Part shown: one piece after another, positions 1 to 7,415 of the stretch
Layout of the letters: each line of letters begins with the position of its first letter
Position numbering within the stretch: position 1 is the stretch's first letter
Assembly: GCA_945877365.1 (NCBI GenBank)
Contig: CAMCRV010000008.1
Span: forward strand, 1 to 64,000
Direction: 5' to 3'
Source of the DNA: an uncultured Clostridia bacterium
GTDB taxonomy: Bacteria; Bacillota; Clostridia; Oscillospirales; Oscillospiraceae
DNA length: 64,000 bases
Notes under the pieces: model-generated
What the model saw: the letters and a program-made list of their open reading frames with translations, nothing else
Database searches by the model: none
What the model was told of the DNA's origin: nothing
Position numbers and translations under genes: made by a program

Positions 1-52
1 CACCTCCCCTTACACAGGGGAGGCTTTGGGCATCCCCACAAATAACAATTTG
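1..52. repeat. Palindromic repeat family 1, right part (cut by window start)
   Basis: Ends with CCCCTTACACAGGGG followed by AGGCTTTGGGCATCCCCAC, the same right flank as the copies near 16.76 kb and 58.76 kb. Only the last arm is inside the window. Confidence 0.8.
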
Positions 53-69
53 ACGAAAGGTTCCAGAGT

Positions 70-267
70 ATGAGAGAGAAATCGAAGGGAACAGTTCAAC
101 TTATTGGCAGAGACAGAACGCCAGTAAACGTCTGCGATGTGATAAATGGAAAGCCAAAAGTAAAGCAACGGGTAAAAGGCGACTATATTGAGTTCGTATT
201 ACGATATTCCTTGTTTCACAAGGAAATCAAGAGATACGATAAAAAGACTTTTGAAGAAATAAAGTAA
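70..267 (+). CDS. Small hypothetical protein (65 aa)
   Basis: A short basic ORF (many Lys and Arg) with no domain I recognise. A GAAAGG stretch lies about 11 bases before the ATG and could serve as a weak ribosome site. It sits between two palindromic repeats, away from any operon, so it may be a chance ORF. No function is proposed. Confidence 0.3.
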   Translation: MREKSKGTVQLIGRDRTPVNVCDVINGKPKVKQRVKGDYIEFVLRYSLFHKEIKRYDKKTFEEIK

Positions 268-349
268 ATTCCAATTTGTCGAACTGATAAAGGGCGCACT
301 TCTATACACCTTTCGGTGTACTGTGCGATCTTCGATTTTGCGCAGCACC

Positions 350-800
350 AAAGCCTCCCTTGTGTAAAGGGAGGTGGCACGGCGTAAGCCGTGACGGAGG
401 GATTGTCATGCAGCCAAAGTACAATAAGCAGTTGGTTCCCTTGGCAAAACAGCTGCGAAAAGAAATGACCAAGGAAGAACGGCACCTATGGTATGATTTT
501 CTGCGTTCCTACCCTGTCCGTTTTTCCAGGCAAAAAGTGCTGGGAAAATATATCGCTGATTTCTATAGCGCAGAAGCAAAACTTGTCATTGAGTTGGACG
601 GTTCTCAACACTTTGAGGATAGAAATGTCAAAAAAGATGCAGACCGCACCGCTTTTCTGGAGGGGTATGGTCTGAGAGTCATTCGTATCCCCAACAACGA
701 AGTCGGCAGAAATTTCCGTGGAGTTTGCGAGTATATCGATGCTGCGGTAAAGCAATCCCTCAGTCAGCTTCGCTGACAGCTCCCTTTACACAAGGGAGCC
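350..800 (+). mobile_element. Palindromic repeat carrying a DUF559 nuclease gene
   Basis: The left arm (350-407) holds hairpin CCTCCCTTGTGTAAAGGGAGG, then CACGGCGTAAGCCGTG, then GGAGGGATTGTC directly before the ATG of the DUF559 gene. The right arm (753-800) starts CAATCCCTCAGTCAGC and ends in CTCCCTTTACACAAGGGAG. The short family-1 repeats elsewhere in the window join the same two arms directly (GGAGGGGTTGTC next to AATCCCCCAGTCAGC). They therefore look like copies of this element without the gene. The GGAGGG in the left arm doubles as the ribosome site, and the right arm encodes the protein's last residues (SLSQLR). Mobility is inferred; no target duplication was identified. Confidence 0.65.
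408..776 (+). CDS. DUF559 (Vsr-like) endonuclease-domain protein
   Basis: A 122-residue protein of the DUF559 family, a compact PD-(D/E)XK/Vsr-like nuclease fold. Visible features are KEMTKEERHLWYDFLR, then RFSRQKVLGKYIADFY with the conserved Asp, then LVIELDGSQH with the putative metal-binding Glu and Asp, and FLEGYGLRVIRIPN. The start was placed at the ATG 16 codons inside the longest frame. GGAGGG from the flanking repeat is correctly spaced there, and the upstream codons are repeat sequence. The gene is wholly enclosed by the two arms of a palindromic repeat, and its C-terminus is encoded in the right arm. DUF559 biochemistry is poorly known; a role in spreading the repeat is inference. 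Confidence 0.85.
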   Translation: MQPKYNKQLVPLAKQLRKEMTKEERHLWYDFLRSYPVRFSRQKVLGKYIADFYSAEAKLVIELDGSQHFEDRNVKKDADRTAFLEGYGLRVIRIPNNEVGRNFRGVCEYIDAAVKQSLSQLR

Positions 801-830
801 CTGGGCGCTGCCGCGCCAGTGCATAACATA

Positions 831-865
831 AAAACCGACCTATGATCGTAACCATAGGTCGGTTT
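831..865. terminator. Hairpin, probable bidirectional terminator
   Basis: Inverted repeat AACCGACCTATG / CATAGGTCGGTT with an 8-base loop. It has T-rich sequence on both strands (five T on the minus strand), after the DUF559 element. The rest of 777-985 shows no gene. Confidence 0.55.
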
Positions 866-985
866 AACTGTCTTACGAAGACCCCGCTAAAGCAGCGGCC
901 TTTTTGCGCACTTTTTGTGGAAATGAAAAGAAGAATGTGATACAATGAATAACACGCCAATCAGTCCAATGGGGCGGATGGCATT

Positions 986-1129
986 GAATTGACAATTGAC
1001 AATGGACAATTGACAATGATTGTGTCCCTTCGGGACGGTTTTGAAATTATTACTGTAGATTCCAGCCAGTTTTCTTTCATCCCGAAGGGATTCCTTAATT
1101 GTCAACTGTCAACTGTCAATTGTCAATTG
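986..1129. repeat. Repeat family 2 (TTGACAATT-ended element), copy 1
   Basis: About 144 bp with terminal inverted repeats made of GAATTGACAATTGACAATG-type and reverse GTCAATTGTCAATTG-type motifs. Inside are two facing CCCTTCGGGA-type blocks. Related copies lie at about 36.8 kb and 43.2 kb. It abuts the ribosome site of the following methyltransferase gene, so it must form part of that gene's leader or promoter region. Confidence 0.8.
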
Positions 1130-1145
1130 AAACAGGAGGAACGCC

Positions 1146-2435
1146 ATGCTGCCGGAAGCATTTTTGAAGAGAATACACACCCAGCTGGGGGAGGAATATG
1201 AAGATTTTCTCCGCTCTCTGGAGCGCCCCCGGGCGGTGGCGCTGCGGTTCAATCCTCTGAAGGGGGAGGTTCCCCAGCTGCCCTTTGTGGGGCAGCCTGT
1301 TCCGTGGGAGCCCATGGGGTATTACTATGATCCCGATTCCCGGCCGGGACTGCACCTTTATCACGAAGCCGGCGTATACTACTTGCAGGAGGCCAGCGCC
1401 ATGGCGCCCGTGGCTCTGCTGGATCCCCAGCCCGGGGAGCGGATCTGCGACCTGTGCGCTGCTCCCGGGGGAAAAACCACCCAGATTGCCGGCAGAATGA
1501 TGGGAGAGGGCTTCCTGCTGTGCAATGAATACAGCCCCAAACGGGCAAAAATCCTCTCCCGGAACATCGAACGGATGGCGGTTGCCAACGCGCTGGTCAC
1601 CAATGAGCCTACAGAGGTTCTGGCTAGCCGGTTCCCCGGCTTTTTCCACCGGGTGCTGGTGGATGCCCCCTGCTCCGGGGAGGGAATGTTCCGCAAGGAG
1701 GAGGCCGCCGTGGCGGACTGGAGTCAGGAAGCTGTGGAAATGTGCGCCCGTCGTCAGCAGGAGATTCTGAACAACGCCGCCCAAATGGTGGCTCCCGGGG
1801 GACGGCTGGTGTATTCCACCTGCACCTTTGCCCCGGAGGAGGACGAAGGGGTTGTGGCGGAATTTCTGGCGCGGCACCCGGAGTTCTCCCCGGAGAGCGT
1901 AGAGGCTCCCTGGTTTCAGGCCGTGGAAAACGGCGGATACCGGCTGTGGCCTCACAAGCTGCTGGGGGAGGGACACTTTGCCGCCGTGCTGAAAAGGAAC
2001 GGGGGAGAGGAAGGGCGTGTACCGGTCTGTCCCGGCGGAAGGCTGCCGAAGGAGTGGACGGAATTTGCCAAGGCTCTGGAAATCCGGCTTCCGGCCGGCA
2101 AGGCGGTGGCCTTCGGAGCCAATCTGTACTGGGCACCGGAGGAGCTGTCGGAGCTGACAGGGCTTCGGGTTCTGCGCCCGGGTCTGGAGCTGGGTGAAGT
2201 GAAAAAAGGCCGCTTCCAGCCTGCCCACGCTCTGGCACTGTGGCTGAAAGACTGCGGCAATACCGCCCGGTTTGCCCCGGAATCGCCGGAGCTTGCGCGG
2301 TATCTCCACGGGGATGTCATCCCCTGGGACAAAAAGGGCTGGTGCCTGGTGATGGCCGGCGATTACAGCATCGGCTGGGGAAAAGGAGACGGAAATTGCC
2401 TGAAAAACCATTATCCCAAGGGTTTGCGCCGGTAA
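1146..2435 (+). CDS. RsmB/RsmF-type rRNA (cytosine-C5) methyltransferase
   Basis: A 429-residue SAM-dependent m5C methyltransferase of the NOL1/NOP2/sun family, expected to methylate a cytosine in 16S rRNA in the cytoplasm. The SAM-binding motif CAAPGGKTTQIA lies near residue 105. The two catalytic cysteines are in DAPCSGEGMF (about 180) and YSTCTFAPEED (about 225). The C-terminal part after residue 290 resembles the RsmF_B/PUA-like RNA-binding extension of Firmicutes RsmF homologues. The start at 1146 is set by AGGAGGAACGCC directly upstream. It stands alone, with repeat family 2 just before it and murA after it with its own promoter. The exact rRNA position cannot be told from sequence. Confidence 0.9.
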   Translation: MLPEAFLKRIHTQLGEEYEDFLRSLERPRAVALRFNPLKGEVPQLPFVGQPVPWEPMGYYYDPDSRPGLHLYHEAGVYYLQEASAMAPVALLDPQPGERICDLCAAPGGKTTQIAGRMMGEGFLLCNEYSPKRAKILSRNIERMAVANALVTNEPTEVLASRFPGFFHRVLVDAPCSGEGMFRKEEAAVADWSQEAVEMCARRQQEILNNAAQMVAPGGRLVYSTCTFAPEEDEGVVAEFLARHPEFSPESVEAPWFQAVENGGYRLWPHKLLGEGHFAAVLKRNGGEEGRVPVCPGGRLPKEWTEFAKALEIRLPAGKAVAFGANLYWAPEELSELTGLRVLRPGLELGEVKKGRFQPAHALALWLKDCGNTARFAPESPELARYLHGDVIPWDKKGWCLVMAGDYSIGWGKGDGNCLKNHYPKGLRR

Positions 2436-2450
2436 ATCCCGTTTTCATTC

Positions 2451-2479
2451 TTTACAAAATATTCAAATTGTGATATACT
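2451..2479 (+). promoter_or_regulatory. Promoter of murA
   Basis: TTTACA at 2451 and TATACT at 2474 with a 17-base spacer, a good match to the vegetative consensus. It lies about 50 bases before the TTG start of murA. Confidence 0.75.
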
Positions 2480-2529
2480 TTCAGAGCTTATGCAATTTCA
2501 ACCAAACTATCACAAGGAGAGGGTATCCC

Positions 2530-3795
2530 TTGGCCAGATATCAAATCAACGGCGGCAAGCCCCTGAACGGCACCGTTCTCATCAGCGGCGCCAAGAATGC
2601 TGCAGTGGCAATCCTGCCTGCGGCGCTGCTGGTAAAAGGCAAATGCCGCATTGAGAATGTGCCCGATATTTCCGATGTCCGTATCCTTCTGGATATTCTG
2701 GCAGGAATGGGGGCAAAGCTCTACCACCCCGAGGATCATGTGCTGGAGATTGACTGTACCGATGTGCAGTGCACGGAGCCGAACCCTGCTCTGGTCACCA
2801 AAATGCGGGCCAGCTATTACCTGATGGGTGCGCTGCTGGGTCGGTTCGGAAAGGCCCGGGTGGCTCTGCCCGGGGGCTGCAACTTTGCATCCCGACCCAT
2901 CGACCAGCATATCAAGGGCTTCTGGGCGCTGGGGGCAGAGGTGGATGAGACGGAAACCTATGTGGCGCTGGAACCCGGTGAGGAGGGGCTCCACGGTGCC
3001 CGGATCAGTCTGGATATGGCCAGCGTAGGGGCTACGGTGAACATCATGCTGGCGGCTGTGCTGCTGCCCGGCCAGACCATCATCGAAAACGCCGCAAAGG
3101 AACCCCACATTGTGGATCTTGCCAACTTCCTGAATACCATGGGCGCCCGGGTCACCGGCGCAGGCACCGACACCATGAAGATCCGGGGCGTCAACGCTCT
3201 GCGGGGCGGCACTTATGCCATCATTCCGGATCAGATCGAGGCCGGCACCTATCTGGCGGCCGTCACTGCCGCCGGGGGCAATGTGCTGGTGCAGAATGTG
3301 ATCCCCAAGCACATGGAGTGCATCACCACCAAGCTGCAGGAGATGGGCGCCCGGGTCATCAACTATGACGATGCCATCCGGGTCATCCGCAGCGGCAGAC
3401 TCCGCCGCGCCACGGTGAAAACCAGCCCCTATCCCGGCTTCCCCACGGATATGCAGGCGCAGGTCTGCGTGTGTATGTCCCTGGCCAACGGCCAGAGCAA
3501 GCTGACGGAAAGCGTCTATGAGACCCGGTTCTTCGGCTACTGCACCGAGCTGGAGAGCATGGGAGCCAATATCAAGATCTCCGGTAAGACGGCAACCGTC
3601 ACCGGAGTGGAAATGCTCCACGGCGCTACGGTGTGCGCCCACGATCTGAGAGCCGGCGCGGCTCTGGTGATCGCTGGACTTGCCGCGGAGGGCACCACCT
3701 ATGTGGAGGACATCCACTTTATCGAGCGGGGCTACGAGACGCTGGTGGAGAAGCTCACCGCTCTGGGCGCGGATATTTCCAGAATTGAGGATTGA
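2530..3795 (+). CDS. murA: UDP-N-acetylglucosamine 1-carboxyvinyltransferase MurA
   Basis: Catalyses the first committed step of peptidoglycan precursor synthesis, transfer of enolpyruvate from PEP to UDP-GlcNAc, in the cytoplasm. The protein is 421 residues, the usual family length. Conserved features are SGAKNAAVAILPAALL near the N-terminus (contains the catalytic Lys) and LPGGCNFASRPIDQH, whose Cys is the fosfomycin-target residue. DQIEAGTYLAA and PTDMQAQ also match the family. The start is a TTG, chosen because AAGGAG lies 10 bases upstream and the protein then begins LARYQINGGKPLNG as in homologues; an upstream ATG at 2470 would overlap the promoter. Whether it is the MurA1 or MurAB paralogue cannot be decided here. 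Confidence 0.95.
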   Translation: MARYQINGGKPLNGTVLISGAKNAAVAILPAALLVKGKCRIENVPDISDVRILLDILAGMGAKLYHPEDHVLEIDCTDVQCTEPNPALVTKMRASYYLMGALLGRFGKARVALPGGCNFASRPIDQHIKGFWALGAEVDETETYVALEPGEEGLHGARISLDMASVGATVNIMLAAVLLPGQTIIENAAKEPHIVDLANFLNTMGARVTGAGTDTMKIRGVNALRGGTYAIIPDQIEAGTYLAAVTAAGGNVLVQNVIPKHMECITTKLQEMGARVINYDDAIRVIRSGRLRRATVKTSPYPGFPTDMQAQVCVCMSLANGQSKLTESVYETRFFGYCTELESMGANIKISGKTATVTGVEMLHGATVCAHDLRAGAALVIAGLAAEGTTYVEDIHFIERGYETLVEKLTALGADISRIED

Positions 3796-3802
3796 AACGG
3801 AT

Positions 3803-3840
3803 AAAACAGACCGGACAAAGACTTGTCCGGTCTGTTTTGT
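3803..3840 (+). terminator. Terminator of murA
   Basis: Stem AAACAGACCGGACAA / TTGTCCGGTCTGTTT with a 4-base loop followed by TTTTGTT. Confidence 0.9.
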
Positions 3841-3899
3841 TAGGAAAGGATGTGGACAAAGCAAGTCAGGGCTAAAAAAGAGGGGCTGTTTCGGAAACA

Positions 3900-3936
3900 G
3901 GAAATCCTGTCATCCTGAGCTCACTCAGGATGACAA
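3900..3936. repeat. TCATCCTGAG inverted repeat
   Basis: TCATCCTGAG facing CTCAGGATGA around a short centre, embedded in otherwise empty sequence between murA and the ABC ATPase leader. It resembles small palindromic repeats common in gut Clostridia; one copy in this window. Confidence 0.5.
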
Positions 3937-4062
3937 ACATTTCTATATTGTTTCGGAACACAATAACGATATCTCCCCTCATAATTTTACACCTTCGGGA
4001 TACAAAAGAGAAATATGGGCAAAATGTCCAAAAATCAGAGAAAAAACTGTAGGAAGTCACCA

Positions 4063-4091
4063 TTGAACCGCCTGAAAAGATATGGTAATAT
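4063..4091 (+). promoter_or_regulatory. Promoter of the structured leader upstream of the sugar ABC ATPase
   Basis: TTGAAC at 4063 and TAATAT at 4086 with a 17-base spacer. The predicted start at about 4098 leaves a leader of about 180 bases before the coding start. Confidence 0.65.
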
Positions 4092-4095
4092 ACCA

Positions 4096-4280
4096 GTATC
4101 CGGGTGGATTCTGCCTACTCCACAAATAATAGGCAGCGGTCCGCTGAAATAAAGGAGGATAAACCCGTCTGACTCACGGTATGGCAGTGTGGAGACCTGT
4201 CATAAAGCCCCCGGAATGTTACTTTCCGGACGGTGAGAACGCACGCGAAAATGGTAGGTGCGTTTAGAGTCGAAAACAGT
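4096..4280 (+). ncRNA. Structured 5' leader, unassigned (possible regulatory RNA)
   Basis: Several complementary pairs are visible. ATCCGGG near 4098 can pair with CCCGGAA near 4211. CTGCCTA/TAGGCAG forms a hairpin near 4110-4137, and AGCGG/CCGCT follows it. CTCCAC (4119) matches GTGGAG (4190). CCGGAA/TTCCGG forms a strong hairpin at about 4211-4228 that competes with the first pairing. Mutually exclusive stems before a gene are typical of a riboswitch or attenuator, but I cannot assign a known family. A separate small RNA is also possible. Class and ligand are unknown. Confidence 0.4.
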
Positions 4281-5465
4281 ATGGCAAGCTTAACCCTGAA
4301 GAACATCAAAAAGGTCTACCCCTTCAACGGCGACGATGCCAAGAAAAAGAAGAAGGGCGAGCCCGCCAAGAAGACCAACCTGCAGGTTACCGATGAGGGC
4401 GTTGTGGCTGTTCAGGAGTTCAACCTGGACATCGCCGACAAGGAATTCATCGTTCTGGTCGGTCCTTCCGGCTGCGGTAAGTCCACCACCCTGCGTATGA
4501 TCGCCGGCCTGGAAGAGATTTCCGGCGGCGAGCTGTACATCGGCGACCGTCTGGTCAATGATGTCGCCCCCAAGGATCGGGACATCGCCATGGTTTTCCA
4601 GAACTATGCCCTGTATCCCCACATGACTGTTTATGAAAACATCGCTTTCGCACTGAAGCTGCGCAAGACCCCCAAGGACGAGATCGACCGCAAGGTCAAG
4701 GAAGCTGCCGAGATTCTGGATATCACCCAGTATCTGGGCCGTAAGCCCAAGGCTCTGTCCGGCGGTCAGCGTCAGCGTGTGGCCATCGGCCGTGCCATCG
4801 TCCGTGAGCCCAAGGTTCTGCTGATGGACGAGCCTCTGTCCAACCTGGACGCCAAGCTGCGTAACCAGATGCGTGCAGAGATCATCAAGCTGCGTGAGCG
4901 TATCAATACCACCTTTATCTATGTTACCCACGACCAGACCGAGGCTATGACTCTGGGCGACCGGATCGTCATCATGAAGGACGGCTTCATCCAGCAGATC
5001 GGCACACCTCAGGAGGTCTTCAACCATCCCTACAACCTGTTTGTGGCTACCTTCATCGGCACGCCTCAGATGAATATGTTCGACAACGCCAAGCTGGTCA
5101 AGGAGAACGGCAAGTACGCCGTCAAGCTGGACTGCCTGACTGTTGAGCTGTCCGAGGACAAGCAGGCTGCTCTGGCCAAGAACAATGTTGCCGAGCAGGA
5201 TGTGGTTCTGGGCGTCCGTCCCGAGCACATCACCCTGGAGCAGAGCGGCATCGACGGCAAGGTGGATGTGTCCGAAATGATGGGCTCCTCCGTCCACCTG
5301 CATGTCACCTCCATGGGCCGCGATGTGGTCATGGTTGTTTCCACCATGAATATGTCCGCTGCCGAGGTTGGCGCACTGTCCAATGGCTCCGCTGTGAAGT
5401 ACAACTTCCCCGGCCATGTCTGCCACCTGTTCTCCAAGGAGACCGGCATCAATCTGGAGGCCTGA
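4281..5465 (+). CDS. Sugar ABC transporter ATPase, MsmX/UgpC type
   Basis: A 394-residue CUT1-family ATPase that energises carbohydrate importers at the membrane. Motifs in order are Walker A GPSGCGKST, Q-loop VFQNYALYPHMTVYEN, signature LSGGQRQRVAIGRA, Walker B VLLMDEPLSNLDAKLR, H-loop YVTHDQTEA, then a C-terminal TOBE/OB domain. A Lys-rich insertion of about 30 residues (14-45, AKKKKKGEPAKK) splits the N-terminal strands; it is uncommon and unexplained. The start was chosen by homology (MASLTLKNIKKVY), since no strong ribosome site is present. It has no permease neighbours, so like MsmX it probably serves several importers, including the permease pair at 17-18.7 kb, which lacks its own ATPase. 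It follows a structured leader and ends at a terminator. Confidence 0.92.
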   Translation: MASLTLKNIKKVYPFNGDDAKKKKKGEPAKKTNLQVTDEGVVAVQEFNLDIADKEFIVLVGPSGCGKSTTLRMIAGLEEISGGELYIGDRLVNDVAPKDRDIAMVFQNYALYPHMTVYENIAFALKLRKTPKDEIDRKVKEAAEILDITQYLGRKPKALSGGQRQRVAIGRAIVREPKVLLMDEPLSNLDAKLRNQMRAEIIKLRERINTTFIYVTHDQTEAMTLGDRIVIMKDGFIQQIGTPQEVFNHPYNLFVATFIGTPQMNMFDNAKLVKENGKYAVKLDCLTVELSEDKQAALAKNNVAEQDVVLGVRPEHITLEQSGIDGKVDVSEMMGSSVHLHVTSMGRDVVMVVSTMNMSAAEVGALSNGSAVKYNFPGHVCHLFSKETGINLEA

Positions 5466-5478
5466 TTCCATACACCAA

Positions 5479-5507
5479 AAGCCCGCCGCAAGGCGGGCTT
5501 TTTATTT
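5479..5507 (+). terminator. Terminator after the sugar ABC ATPase
   Basis: Stem GCCCGCC / GGCGGGC, tetraloop GCAA, followed by TTTTTATTT. Confidence 0.92.
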
Positions 5508-5577
5508 ACGCCGGGCTCCGTTTTCCGTCCATTCCCCACCCGGGGAATCGGTATTTTGGGGCTAGCAGTGTACGCTT

Positions 5578-5661
5578 GCCTCTCCCTCTGGGAGAGGTGC
5601 CCGGAGGGCGGAGAGGGCACCCTCTCAGTCAGCTTCGCTGCCAGCTCCCCCAGGGGGGAGC
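5578..5661. repeat. Palindromic repeat family 1, divergent copy
   Basis: Same plan as family 1 but with changed arms. CCTCTCCCTCTGGGAGAGG and GGCGGAGAGGGC meet CCCTCTCAGTCAGCTTCGCTG and a final CTCCCCCAGGGGGGAG. It is the gene-free form. Confidence 0.7.
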
Positions 5662-5756
5662 CAAGACATTTCCGAAAGCTGAATCACGGCAGCAAGGATT
5701 TCCTTTATACAATTCGCAGAAAATTGGGAAAATCTCCATATAACCTCGGGTTTACC

Positions 5757-5785
5757 TTGACAAAACAGGGAAAAGAAGGTATTCT
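5757..5785 (+). promoter_or_regulatory. Promoter of malQ-glgP
   Basis: TTGACA at 5757, 17-base spacer, TATTCT at 5780, about 95 bases before malQ. Confidence 0.75.
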
Positions 5786-5879
5786 TTATAAGTGTGCAGA
5801 GCTGAAAGTGGAATCGTTTCCAATTTGAAGAACCCCGGAAAACAGCGGCATACAGATAGAAGAAAAGAGGAGTAGATCC

Positions 5880-7415
5880 ATGCGAAGCAGTGGTGTATTG
5901 ATGCATATTACCAGCCTGCCCGGAAGCTATGGCGTAGGCACCATGGGCAGGCAGGCCTATGCATTCGTTGATTTTTTGAAGGAAGCAGGCCAGAGCTACT
6001 GGCAGATTCTGCCCCTGAGCCCCACGGGCTATGGCGATTCCCCCTACCAATCCTGTTCTGCCTATGCCGGCAACCACTACCTCATCGACCTGAATGCGCT
6101 GGTGGAGGAGGGACTGCTGACAAGGCAGGAGCTGGACGCCATTACCTGGTGCCGCAAGGACACCAAGACCGACTACGGCCTGCTGTACAACAGCCGGCTG
6201 AAGGTGCTGCGGCTGGCCTACGGCCGGTTCGCCGGAAGCGCTGAATTTGACGCCTTCTGTGAGACAAACAGAGGGTGGCTGGAGGACTACGGCCTGTATA
6301 TGGCCCTGAAGGACCGCAACAACGGCAAGCCCTGGTATCAGTGGGAGGATGACTACAAGTACCGGGATGTGGATGTGATGGACGATTCTCTGGTGGAGCT
6401 GAAGGAGGAAATCCGCTTCTACAGCTTTACCCAGTATCTGTTCTACCGCCAGTGGAATGCCCTGAAGGCCTACGCAAATGAAAACGGCATCAAGATCATC
6501 GGCGATGTGCCCATCTATGTGCCCCGGGATTCCGTGGAGGTCTGGTGCCATCCCGAGCTGTTCCAGCTGGATGAAATCGAGCTGGATCCCATTGATGTGG
6601 CAGGCTGCCCCCCGGATGGCTTCTCCAAGGACGGCCAGCTCTGGGGCAACCCCCTGTACCGCTGGGATGTGATGGAAAAAACCGGCTTCCGCTGGTGGCT
6701 GGATCGTCTGGGCGCCGCCGGAAAGCTGTACGATGTGATCCGTCTGGATCATTTCCGGGGCTTTGAGGCCTACTGGTCTGTGCCCTTCGGCGACAAGACC
6801 GCCAAAAACGGCAAGTGGGTGAAGGGCCCCGGCATGAAGTTTGTCCGGGCTTTGCAGCAGGGTCTGCCTCAGGTGGACTTTATTGCAGAGGATCTGGGCT
6901 TTTTGACCCAGGAGGTGCTGGATCTGCGGGACGAAAGCGGCTATCCCGGCATGAAGGTGCTGGAATTTGCCTTCGACTCCAAGGAGCCCTCCGACTACCT
7001 GCCCCATACCTATCTGCCCAACACCGTGTGCTATACCGGCACCCACGATAATATGACCATGCAGCAGTGGTTCGACACCGCATCCCCGGAGGCTGTGGAG
7101 TACGCCGTGGCATATATGAACCTGAACAAGCGGGAGGGCTATGTCTGGGGCACCATCCGGACGGCCTTTGCCTCTGTTTCTCAGCTCTGTGTGATTCAGA
7201 TGCAGGATCTTCTGGATCTGGGAGCTGAGGCACGGATGAATTTCCCCGGCACCCTGACCGATGCCAACTGGACATGGCGCATGGAGGACGGCGCCATTAC
7301 CCCCAAGCTGACAAAGAAACTGCGTAAGCTCACGGAGCTGTATGCCCGGCTGGGCAGCCAGAAGAAGCCTGACCCCAAAACTGAAGTGAGAACGGAGAAT
7401 GAAGATGAAGTATAA
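5880..7415 (+). CDS. malQ: 4-alpha-glucanotransferase (amylomaltase), GH77
   Basis: Transfers alpha-1,4-glucan segments between maltodextrins, producing longer chains and glucose in the cytoplasm. The length of 511 residues is standard. The opening MRSSGVLMHITSLPGSYGVG is typical of the family. Catalytic landmarks are IRLDHFRGFEAYWSVP, whose Asp is the nucleophile (about residue 287), and FIAEDLGFLT, whose Glu is the acid/base (about 340), followed by GTHDNMTMQQW. AGAGGAGTAGATCC precedes the ATG. The gene overlaps the following glycogen phosphorylase by 11 bases and shares its promoter, so the two act together in glycogen and maltodextrin breakdown. Confidence 0.95.
   Translation: MRSSGVLMHITSLPGSYGVGTMGRQAYAFVDFLKEAGQSYWQILPLSPTGYGDSPYQSCSAYAGNHYLIDLNALVEEGLLTRQELDAITWCRKDTKTDYGLLYNSRLKVLRLAYGRFAGSAEFDAFCETNRGWLEDYGLYMALKDRNNGKPWYQWEDDYKYRDVDVMDDSLVELKEEIRFYSFTQYLFYRQWNALKAYANENGIKIIGDVPIYVPRDSVEVWCHPELFQLDEIELDPIDVAGCPPDGFSKDGQLWGNPLYRWDVMEKTGFRWWLDRLGAAGKLYDVIRLDHFRGFEAYWSVPFGDKTAKNGKWVKGPGMKFVRALQQGLPQVDFIAEDLGFLTQEVLDLRDESGYPGMKVLEFAFDSKEPSDYLPHTYLPNTVCYTGTHDNMTMQQWFDTASPEAVEYAVAYMNLNKREGYVWGTIRTAFASVSQLCVIQMQDLLDLGAEARMNFPGTLTDANWTWRMEDGAITPKLTKKLRKLTELYARLGSQKKPDPKTEVRTENEDEV

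Noticed and set aside
4096-4280. Naming the leader as 6S RNA, T-box or a specific riboswitch
   Set aside because: None of the defining conserved motifs could be matched by eye; left unassigned.
5556-5828. Plus-strand 90-codon frame
   Set aside because: Runs through a palindromic repeat and the malQ promoter.
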